From Burkholderiaceae bacterium (lineage in GTDB: Bacteria > Pseudomonadota > Gammaproteobacteria > Burkholderiales > Burkholderiaceae_E): 64,000 nucleotides of DNA. How positions within the stretch are numbered: position 1 is the stretch's first letter; each line of letters begins with the position of its first letter. Shown in pieces: positions 1-8,761 of the stretch. The translations under genes were made by a program, and so were the position numbers. The stretch is from NCBI GenBank assembly GCA_023954135.1, contig JAMLIN010000012.1:26264-90263 (forward strand), given 5' to 3'. The notes under the pieces are model-generated. The model was not told where the DNA came from. It ran no database searches and was given only the letters and a program-made list of their open reading frames with translations.

Positions 1-990
1 GGAGTGCTTGCCTGCGCTGGCCGATTGCCGGTCGGCATCGGCGCTCTCGCCGCCGTCGGTCCCGACCGTGGCCGCCGACATGCCGTCGATCGGCGCGGCC
101 TGGGCATTGGCGGCGCCCGCCGACGCATCGGGGAGGAACTCCCCGACATAGGCGATGTCGGCGTTCTCGCGCAGGCGCCGGATGTCGGATTCGATCGCTT
201 CCCTGCGTTCGTTGCCCAGGAGCAGCTGGCCGATCGCCGTGCCGGCATCGCCTTCCGAGACCGGTGCCGGGATGATCTCGCGAACCTGGGCGACCGTCAG
301 CGCATTGCCGGCGCGGTAGATGTGCATGCTGCCGACGCCCCCTTGCGCGAGCTTCGGCAGCAGGTCCCGGGGCAGGCGCTCGGCGGGCCGGACCACGTTG
401 CTCGAGACGACGACGTCGCCGCCGGCCTTCCTCACCAGGCCGACCGCCTCGGGGAGGTTGCCGGCCTTCTCGAGTTGCGCGAGGAACCGCTCGCCGTCCT
501 CGGGCAGGCGCCCGAGCGTGAATTCGTCGAAGCGGTAGAGATGCCGGTCGGCGAAGAGCTCGGGGTGCTCCGCATAGTAGGACCTGACCTCGGCGGCGGC
601 CGGGGTCTGTGCCGCTGCCGCCTTGCGCTCGAGGTAGGCGCGCGCGAGGATGCTGCGCCGGGAAGCTTCGAGCGCGAGCAGGATCTGCGGATCCCGGTCG
701 AGCGCCATGTCCTTCGCCTGCTGGACCAGGAGTTCCTGGCTGATGAGCTGCTCGAGGATCCGCTGCCGGGCCTGGGGCGCATTGTCGGCGGTGACGCCCC
801 TGGCCTGGCGCAGGGCATGGTTGATCTGGTGGACCGTGATCTCGTTGCCGTTGACCGTTGCGGCCACCTGCGACGCGCTTTCCGGACGATCACCGCCACA
901 GGCGGCGATCAGCAGCGGCAGGCTGGTCGCGAGGACGATCAGGGGCTTGCGAAGAAGGCTGGGACTGCGGGTTCGGGAGGCCGGGATCAT
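1..990 (-). CDS. EpsD-family peptidyl-prolyl cis-trans isomerase lipoprotein, 3' end outside window
   Basis: Read on the minus strand from ATG at 990, the frame stays open to base 1, giving about 330 residues with no stop. The N-terminus is a lipoprotein signal (hydrophobic stretch, then lipobox LLIAAC at residues 26-31). The segment QVAATVNGNEITVHQINHAL is typical of SurA/EpsD-type chaperone-isomerases, and charged helical sequence with LLISQELLVQQ-like spacing follows. EpsD proteins are predicted periplasmic PPIases encoded in exopolysaccharide export clusters, so the continuing operon outside the window may be an EPS locus (inference). The visible C-terminal part is Ala/Ser-rich and low in complexity. 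The family call is by recognition; a generic SurA-N protein is the alternative. Confidence 0.7.
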   Translation of the reverse strand, partial: MIPASRTRSPSLLRKPLIVLATSLPLLIAACGGDRPESASQVAATVNGNEITVHQINHALRQARGVTADNAPQARQRILEQLISQELLVQQAKDMALDRDPQILLALEASRRSILARAYLERKAAAAQTPAAAEVRSYYAEHPELFADRHLYRFDEFTLGRLPEDGERFLAQLEKAGNLPEAVGLVRKAGGDVVVSSNVVRPAERLPRDLLPKLAQGGVGSMHIYRAGNALTVAQVREIIPAPVSEGDAGTAIGQLLLGNERREAIESDIRRLRENADIAYVGEFLPDASAGAANAQAAPIDGMSAATVGTDGGESADADRQSASAGKHS

Positions 991-1033
991 CGACGGGTGT
1001 CCTCTGGAGGGTATGGACCTGGGCGTTGACGGA

Positions 1034-1348
1034 TCAGGGGTGTTTCCCGCAGGGGTGTTTCCCGCGATTCGGTGCGGCATAGTCGACGACGAAGCGGAAC
1101 TGCTTGCCGGCGTCGAGGATCACTTCCTTCTGGCCACGCCTGAGGATGCGGATCTCCACCTTGAGGGATGCGTAGCCGTCATGGGCGAACAGCTCGTCGT
1201 AGATCTGGAGCAGGGTCGCCTTGACGAGTTGCTCGCCCCGTAGCGCGGTGGCCCGGGGCGCTGCCGTGGTGGATGGGAGCTCGTCGCTCTCCTTCCCGGC
1301 GGAGGGCGCGGACGCTGATTCGACGATCGTCAACGAGGAGGGGTCCAT
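1034..1348 (-). CDS. Small protein of unknown function upstream of the EpsD-like gene
   Basis: About 104 residues from ATG 1348; an in-frame start at 1393 would add a segment beginning MFLFSITK. I do not recognise the family. The first 35 residues are Ser/Ala-rich and look disordered. The rest (ALRGEQLVKATLLQIYDELF, then KVEIRILRRGQKEVILDAG) looks like a compact alpha/beta domain ending near FRFVVDY. The tail GKHPCGKHP comes from a perfect 15-bp duplication. The gene lies 43 bp upstream of the EpsD-like gene on the same strand and is probably cotranscribed with it. There is no signal peptide or membrane segment. Confidence 0.5.
   Translation of the reverse strand: MDPSSLTIVESASAPSAGKESDELPSTTAAPRATALRGEQLVKATLLQIYDELFAHDGYASLKVEIRILRRGQKEVILDAGKQFRFVVDYAAPNRGKHPCGKHP
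1036..1065. repeat. Perfect 15-bp tandem duplication at the end of the small ORF
   Basis: Two back-to-back copies of AGGGGTGTTTCCCGC occupy 1036-1050 and 1051-1065. On the coding (minus) strand they specify the repeated GKHP(C) tail just before the stop codon. The duplication keeps the frame and adds five residues. Confidence 0.9.
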
Positions 1349-1379
1349 GAGTTCGGCTGGCCGACCTGTCTTCGTTATT

Positions 1380-1398
1380 GAGAATAAAAACAAGTCTC
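1380..1398. promoter_or_regulatory. AT-rich inverted repeat, weak Fur-box-like match
   Basis: An AT-rich island in very GC-rich DNA contains GAGAATAAAAACAAGTCTC, an imperfect inverted repeat (TGAGA...TCTCA one base out on each side). By hand it matches about 12 of 19 positions of the Fur consensus. It lies upstream of the minus-strand small gene. Fur control is only a possibility; another repressor could use the site. Confidence 0.25.
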
Positions 1399-1522
1399 AT
1401 TTGCAATGAATCGCAACTGTAGCACAAGCCCGATGAAGGGTTCGTGACCATCGTCGACACAGGGGTTTCTTCGAAGCAAGGTTCGCGACGGCGTCCGAGG
1501 AGAGCCGGGAGGCTTGATCGTC

Positions 1523-1551
1523 TTGCCGGATCAGCCTCGTCCCGCTAAAAT
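1523..1551 (+). promoter_or_regulatory. Probable sigma-70 promoter of rplU-rpmA
   Basis: TTGCCG at 1523-1528 and TAAAAT at 1546-1551 are separated by exactly 17 bp. They lie 29 bp upstream of the rplU start codon, giving a leader of roughly 20 bases that carries the Shine-Dalgarno AAGAGG. Confidence 0.55.
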
Positions 1552-1579
1552 GTCGGGTTCGTCAAAAGAGGTTCAAACC

Positions 1580-2203
1580 ATGTACGCGGTCATAAAAACC
1601 GGCGGCAAGCAGTATCGCGTCGCTGCCGGCCAAAAACTCAAGATAGAACAGATACCGGCGGACATCGGAGCGGAAATCACGATCGACCAGGTCCTGGCGG
1701 TCGGCAGCGGCGACCAGCTTTCGGTCGGCGCGCCCCTCGTGGACGGGGCGACGGTTTCGGCAACGGTCATCGCGCAAGGTCGTCACGACAAGATCCGCAT
1801 CTTCAAGATGCGCCGGCGCAAGCACTATCGCAAGACCCAGGGCCATCGCCAGTCCTACACCGAGGTCTTCATCGCGAAGATCGCCTCGGCGCTCGGCACG
1901 GTCGAGGCCGATGCCGCCGCGCCGCTGCCGTCGGCCCCGCCCGCCGGCGACGACCTGACGATCATCGAGGGCGTCGGCCCGAAGATCGCCGAGGAAGTGC
2001 TCGGCGCCGCCGGCATCCGTACCTGGGCCGAGCTTGCCGCCACGCCGGTCGAGCGCCTGCGCGAGCTGCTCTCGGCGGCGGGCTCGCGTTTCGCGGCCCA
2101 CGATCCGGGCACCTGGCCGGAGCAGGCGGCACTGGCCGCGAAGGGCGACTTCGAGGCGCTCGACAAGCTCAAGGCCGAGCTCGACGGCGGCAAGCGCGCC
2201 TGA
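1580..2203 (+). CDS. rplU: 50S ribosomal protein L21 with C-terminal helix-hairpin-helix extension
   Basis: 207 residues from ATG 1580, which has AAGAGG 9 bp upstream. Residues 1-102 are a complete L21 (start [30 protein letters not shown] motif), an rRNA-binding protein of the large subunit. Bacterial L21 normally stops near residue 103. Here an acidic linker leads into a second domain of about 85 residues starting [18 protein letters not shown], a helix-hairpin-helix signature of the kind fused to L21 in some alphaproteobacteria (from memory). The gene heads the rplU-rpmA operon, 44 bp before rpmA. The function of the tail is unknown; HhH folds usually bind nucleic acid non-specifically. 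Confidence 0.95.
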   Translation: MYAVIKTGGKQYRVAAGQKLKIEQIPADIGAEITIDQVLAVGSGDQLSVGAPLVDGATVSATVIAQGRHDKIRIFKMRRRKHYRKTQGHRQSYTEVFIAKIASALGTVEADAAAPLPSAPPAGDDLTIIEGVGPKIAEEVLGAAGIRTWAELAATPVERLRELLSAAGSRFAAHDPGTWPEQAALAAKGDFEALDKLKAELDGGKRA

Positions 2204-2247
2204 GCCCTCGGTCCCCACATTCCCGTCATCCATAGGGAGTAACGAAC

Positions 2248-2508
2248 ATGGCACACAAGAAGGGCGGCGGTTCCTCGCGCAACGGCCGCGATTCCAACCC
2301 CAAGATGCTCGGCGTCAAGGCCTACGGCGGCCAGGCGGTCCCGGCGGGCTCGATCATCGTGCGCCAGCGCGGTACGCGCTTCCATGCCGGCGAGAACGTC
2401 GGCCTCGGCAAGGACCACACGCTGTATGCGCTCGTCGACGGGGAAGTCCGTTTCGCCGTGCGCGGCGCGCTGCGCAAGAACGTGGTCAGCATCGAGCCGC
2501 GCCAGTAA
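2248..2508 (+). CDS. rpmA: 50S ribosomal protein L27
   Basis: 86 residues, the usual family length. It starts [19 protein letters not shown]; this basic N-terminal tail reaches the peptidyl-transferase centre in known structures. The start ATG has GGGAG upstream (2236-2240). There is no N-terminal propeptide of the Firmicutes type. It is cotranscribed with rplU and followed by a strong GC hairpin. Confidence 0.97.
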   Translation: MAHKKGGGSSRNGRDSNPKMLGVKAYGGQAVPAGSIIVRQRGTRFHAGENVGLGKDHTLYALVDGEVRFAVRGALRKNVVSIEPRQ

Positions 2509-2532
2509 GTCCTCCCGGAGCAGGCCCGCGAC

Positions 2533-2558
2533 GCAGCCGGCGCAAGTGCGCCGGCTGC
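2533..2558 (+). terminator. 12-bp perfect hairpin after rpmA
   Basis: GCAGCCGGCGCA at 2533-2544 and its exact complement at 2547-2558 form a stem with a two-base loop drawn at full length (four or more in practice). It lies 25 bp after the rpmA stop. There is no U-tract, so this is either a weak intrinsic terminator or an mRNA 3'-end stabiliser. Confidence 0.45.
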
Positions 2559-2569
2559 TGCTACCGAGT

Positions 2570-2646
2570 GCCCCCAGGGCCGGGCTGCGCCCAGCCCGCC
2601 CCCGAGGGGGTCAAGGAAACTTGGGGCGGCCCGGCGTTTCCTTGAG
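2570..2646 (+). repeat. Dispersed three-hairpin repeat, copy 1
   Basis: About 77 bp, nearly identical to the inverted copy at 14988-15066. It contains three potential hairpins: CGGGCT/AGCCCG around a six-base loop, a run of C opposite a run of G, and AAGGAAAC/GTTTCCTT around a 15-base loop. The minus-strand cysteine peptidase gene ends inside it, so the repeat supplies the codons [11 protein letters not shown] and the stop. It looks like a REP-type intergenic element. Confidence 0.85.
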
Positions 2647-3603
2647 GGGCGTGGCGGGCGGCTGGGCGCGCAGCGAGCGAACGCGGTCGAGTTCCGCACG
2701 TGCTTGCGCGCTCCAGGGACCGTCGGCCTCGACCGCCCGGCTGGCGGCTTGCTCCGCCTCCTCGAGCCGTCCCGATTCGCGCAGGACCACGGCCAGGTTG
2801 TGCCAGGCTGCGTCGTCATCGTGCCGCAGCGCCGCCGCGCGGAAGACCTCTGCCGCCGTGGCCCGATCACCGGCCGCGTAGGCGGCATTGCCCAGGCCGA
2901 TCGCCAGCACCTTGCTGCCGGGCCAGCGCGCCAGGGCACTGGCGTAGGCACGACGGGCTTCGCCGGGCGGTGCGCCGCGCTCGAACGCCACCAGCGCCGC
3001 CGTCACTTCCGCCTCGGTGGCGGTCGCGGGCAACCGGCCCGGCTCGAGGGCGACGAAGGCCCAGTAGCCGCTACGGGCCCAGGTATGCTCGAAAGTGGAC
3101 AGCGCAAGCTGCTGGCGGCGCATCGGGCCTGAGCGCAGCAGCAACTCCTCGCGCCCGAGGTCGTAGCCGATCGCCACCGCGTAGTGCCAGATCGGGCTTA
3201 TCGGCAGTGACAGGTTCTGCAGCACGACCACCGGATGGCCTGCGGCGAGCTCGGCCAGCAGCGCATCCAGGCCAGTGGGAATTCGCACCGCGACGGCCCC
3301 TCGGCTGCGCGCGGCGGCGATCATCTCGATCTGGAGGCTGCCCTGGCGCTCCGGAACGAAGACTTCGCCGATCAGGTCCTCGGGCCGGGTCTCGATACCC
3401 GCCGCGCCGAGCGCCATCGAAAGGGAAGCCGGGCCGCACTGGTAGTCGGCCTGTTCGAAGTAGGGCGTGTGCTCGAGGTCGACTCGCTGCGGCAGGCCCG
3501 CCGGTGGCGCGGCCAGCAGTGCTCGGGTCTGGCTGGCGCAGCCCGCCAGCAGCGTGACCGCGAATACCAGCGCCAGCGCGACCTGCCCGGTGGGGCGGCA
3601 CAT
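2611..3603 (-). CDS. PA2778-family C39-like cysteine peptidase lipoprotein with TPR region
   Basis: 330 residues from ATG 3603. A GTG at 3642 would add 13 residues, but ATG 3603 begins a clean lipoprotein signal with lipobox LLAGC and has GGGGA upstream. Residues ~40-190 form a C39-type papain-like domain: [12 protein letters not shown] carries the nucleophilic Cys and [10 protein letters not shown] the His. The C-terminal half (~200-310) has two or three TPR-like helical repeats ([20 protein letters not shown]). It should act at the outer membrane or in the periplasm; the substrate is unknown. It follows the PA2779-family gene closely, an association known from Pseudomonas. Its last codons lie in the dispersed repeat, so the true C-terminus may originally have been different. 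Confidence 0.8.
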   Translation of the reverse strand: MCRPTGQVALALVFAVTLLAGCASQTRALLAAPPAGLPQRVDLEHTPYFEQADYQCGPASLSMALGAAGIETRPEDLIGEVFVPERQGSLQIEMIAAARSRGAVAVRIPTGLDALLAELAAGHPVVVLQNLSLPISPIWHYAVAIGYDLGREELLLRSGPMRRQQLALSTFEHTWARSGYWAFVALEPGRLPATATEAEVTAALVAFERGAPPGEARRAYASALARWPGSKVLAIGLGNAAYAAGDRATAAEVFRAAALRHDDDAAWHNLAVVLRESGRLEEAEQAASRAVEADGPWSAQARAELDRVRSLRAQPPATPLKETPGRPKFP

Positions 3604-3647
3604 TCCCCGGGCGCGCGACGCACGCCCGTTTTCCGCCGGCACGGGAT

Positions 3648-4046
3648 TCAGCGTACCGAGCGGGTGAACGGAAAGACCTTGGTCAGCCCGAGAATGTCGG
3701 TAACGAGCAGCAGCACGAAGACGAACACGACCGCGCCGATGACGCCAGGGCCGGCGCCTGCCGGGGCGTTCTCCAGGCTTGCGGCCAGCCTTGCGGCTTC
3801 CTCGTCGGTGAGTGCCGCGACGCGTTCGCTGGCCTGCAGCGGATCGACCCCGAGTTCCCGGAGTCGTTCCTGCACGTCGGTCCGTGCGAGCGCCGCGTCG
3901 ATCCGCGCCCGGTCATCCGTCCGGCTTGTCTGGGCCCGGGCCACTTGCTCGGTGCCGATCAGGGTGGCCTGGGCGGTCTGCAGGAATCCGGTGCTTGCCA
4001 CCGAAGCCACCAGCAGGCCGGCAACGCCGCGTTTGAGCCGGTTCAT
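3648..4046 (-). CDS. PA2779-family small membrane protein
   Basis: About 132 residues from ATG 4046. ATG 4052, two codons upstream, is possible, but CGGAGA is better spaced for 4046. It has an N-terminal signal-like segment (GVAGLLVASVASTGFL), a helical region with RIDAALARTDVQERLRELGV, and a C-terminal transmembrane helix (GVIGAVVFVFVLLLVTDILG, residues ~100-120). It lies immediately upstream of the PA2778-family peptidase on the same strand, a conserved pair. The function is unestablished; a membrane partner for the peptidase is an inference. Confidence 0.75.
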   Translation of the reverse strand: MNRLKRGVAGLLVASVASTGFLQTAQATLIGTEQVARAQTSRTDDRARIDAALARTDVQERLRELGVDPLQASERVAALTDEEAARLAASLENAPAGAGPGVIGAVVFVFVLLLVTDILGLTKVFPFTRSVR

Positions 4047-4194
4047 GGTCATTCTCCGTTTTGCATGGCGGCCCGGCGGCCGCCTCGTGCCATTGTAGGC
4101 AGGCTCCAGCAAGCCGGGGGCCCGCAGGATGCATCGGCTCTCGCGGGGGTCGCGCTGCCGGTTGCCGGCCCCCGGACCGTCCGAATAAAGCTAA

Positions 4195-6554
<2,360 letters not shown>

Positions 6555-6701
6555 GGAACCGGCGCAAGGCGATGCCGGATCGGGTTCCGGCGTCGGGGTC
6601 GAAGGGCATCGCGGGCCGACTGCGCCACCGATCGACCTCGGGCCGGCGTTGGTCGGCCATGAGTCGAGCCGCTTCGCGAAGCCGCCGATAGTGCTTCCCT
6701 G

Positions 6702-8747
6702 ATGCCGTCCGTTCTCGATATCTCCATGCCCGGTGGTTCACGGGCCCGCGCGATCGCGACCTTGGTCCTGGTCGGGGCGGTGCTGTGCGCCGCCATGCTG
6801 CTCGCCGGCCAGACGGTCCGCTCGATGCTCCGGCTCGAGGCGGAGTCGAGCGCCGGGCGGTGGGCCGCCGAACTGGCGCGCGCGTTGCCGGATATCGAGG
6901 CCATCGCTGGCGGCGCGGCGCCGGCCGAGGAGAGCCGGGCATTGCTCGATCTCTCGCGCCGCCTGGGCGCCGTCTACCGTTACCGCCTCCATGCGCCGGA
7001 CGGGAGCGCCGGCCTGAGCGGCGGCTTCGCGCCGGGAACGGTGCCGGCCGCCGCGATCGGCGAGCGCGAGCCGAAAGCGCTGGCAGCGATGCTGGCCGGA
7101 AGGACCGTGGTGCGCCTGGCCGAGGGCGACGGCATTCGCGAGCCGACCCTGCGCGCCGAGGCTTTCGTACCGATCCTGCAAGGGGGGCGAGTGCTCGCCC
7201 TGGCCGAGATCGATCTCGACTTCGGCGAACGGCATGCCTTCTATGAGGCCCGTCTCGGCCGCCTCGTCCTCGGCATGATCGCCCTGATCGCGCTGGCGAT
7301 CGCCGTGCCCGGCGCCGCCTTCTACTGGCGTACCCGGCAGAAGCAGGTCGCCGACCGGAAGATCGCGTTCCTGGCGCATTTCGATTCGCTGACCCGCCTG
7401 AAGAACCGGGCGCGCTTCGCCGCCGAGCTGCCCGCCGCGCTCACCCGGGCGAGCGAGTCGGGGCAGGGAATCGCGCTGCATCACATCGACGTCGACCGCT
7501 TCAAGGACATCAACGACACCCTCGGCCATGACGCCGGCGACGAGATCCTGCGCCAGGCGGCACGCCGGCTGGTCGGCCTTGCCGGGCCCGGTGACATCGT
7601 CGCGCGGTTGGGGGGCGACGAGTTCGTCATCTGCCAGCAGGCGGTGCGCTCGCGCGTCGATGCCGAGTGCTTCGGGCGGCATCTCGTCGCCCGGATGGGG
7701 GCGCCGTTCCGGGTGCGCGGCCACGATGTCGCGATGTCGGTGAGCGTGGGAACCGCGCTCGCCTGCGTCGATGCGGAAGGTGCATCGGAGCGGCGCCAGC
7801 GGGCCGCGGCCGACGCCTTCGTGCCGGCCGCCGAGGTCCTCGTGAAGCGCGCCGACATGGCCCTGTACCGGGCCAAGGCCGATGGGCGCGGACGCCACCG
7901 GCTCTATGCCGAGGACATGAACGCGACGCTGACCGAGCGCCTCGCGATCGAGGCGCTGATCCGCCGGGCTGTCGAGCACGACGGCTTCGAGCTCTACTAC
8001 CAGCCCCTGTTCGCCGCCGCCGAGCCGGAACTGCGAGCCTTCGAGGCGCTGCTGCGCCTGCGCGACGGACGCGGCGGCCTGGTGGCGCCGGATCTCTTCA
8101 TCGCGATCGCCGAGGAGATGGGCATGATCTCGGAGGTCGGCCACTGGGTACTGCGCCACGCCTGTCGGGAGGCGGCCGGCTGGCCGTCGCATATCTCGGT
8201 GTCGGTCAATCTCTCGCCGGCGCAGTTCGCCGACGGCGGCGTGTCCGTGCTGGTGCGCTCGGCGCTGGCCGAGAGTGGGCTTGCGCCCGAGCGGCTCGAG
8301 CTCGAGATCACCGAGACCGTGCTGCTGCACGACAGCGAGCATGTTCTGCGCGAGCTGGAGCAGCTCGACATGCTCGGCGTCAAGGTCGTGATGGACGACT
8401 TCGGGACGGGCTATTCGAGCCTCGCCTATCTCTGGCGCTTCCGCTTCGCCGGCCTGAAGATCGACCGCTCCTTCGTGATGGCGCTCGACGACGGCAACGA
8501 TGCGATCGCGAGCGTGGTCCGCACCATCGTGTCCCTCGGTCGGGTGCTCGGCATGCGGATCACCGCGGAAGGGGTCGAGACGATCGAGCAGGCCGAGCGC
8601 CTGCGGGCGATGGGCTGCGACCGCCTGCAGGGTTACCTCTTCGGCCGCCCCGCCTCGGCCTCGGTCGCCGCGCGGACGATCCGCCGCCACGATGCGCCCC
8701 GGCTCGCGCGCCGCGCCCGCAAATCACCGGATTCGGCGGTGGCGTAG
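6702..8747 (+). CDS. Membrane GGDEF-EAL protein (cyclic-di-GMP metabolism)
   Basis: 681 residues. TM1 lies at ~16-37 and TM2 at ~187-207, enclosing a periplasmic sensor segment of about 145 residues with no domain I recognise. A GGDEF domain follows (RLGGDEFVI, intact, ~303-311), with GPGD where the inhibitory I-site RxxD would sit, so product inhibition is probably lost. The EAL domain (FEALLRLRD ~447; ITETVL; DDFGTGYSSL; ITAEGVET) keeps the metal and catalytic motifs. Both domains look active, so the net direction cannot be told. It stands alone and converges on the molybdenum hydroxylase gene with 14 bp between stops. Confidence 0.93.
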   Translation: MPSVLDISMPGGSRARAIATLVLVGAVLCAAMLLAGQTVRSMLRLEAESSAGRWAAELARALPDIEAIAGGAAPAEESRALLDLSRRLGAVYRYRLHAPDGSAGLSGGFAPGTVPAAAIGEREPKALAAMLAGRTVVRLAEGDGIREPTLRAEAFVPILQGGRVLALAEIDLDFGERHAFYEARLGRLVLGMIALIALAIAVPGAAFYWRTRQKQVADRKIAFLAHFDSLTRLKNRARFAAELPAALTRASESGQGIALHHIDVDRFKDINDTLGHDAGDEILRQAARRLVGLAGPGDIVARLGGDEFVICQQAVRSRVDAECFGRHLVARMGAPFRVRGHDVAMSVSVGTALACVDAEGASERRQRAAADAFVPAAEVLVKRADMALYRAKADGRGRHRLYAEDMNATLTERLAIEALIRRAVEHDGFELYYQPLFAAAEPELRAFEALLRLRDGRGGLVAPDLFIAIAEEMGMISEVGHWVLRHACREAAGWPSHISVSVNLSPAQFADGGVSVLVRSALAESGLAPERLELEITETVLLHDSEHVLRELEQLDMLGVKVVMDDFGTGYSSLAYLWRFRFAGLKIDRSFVMALDDGNDAIASVVRTIVSLGRVLGMRITAEGVETIEQAERLRAMGCDRLQGYLFGRPASASVAARTIRRHDAPRLARRARKSPDSAVA

Positions 8748-8761
8748 CTCTTCCCCGGTTT

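Noticed and set aside
1562..2254. Open frame antisense to rplU
   Set aside because: Fully covered by the L21 coding sequence, with no domain.
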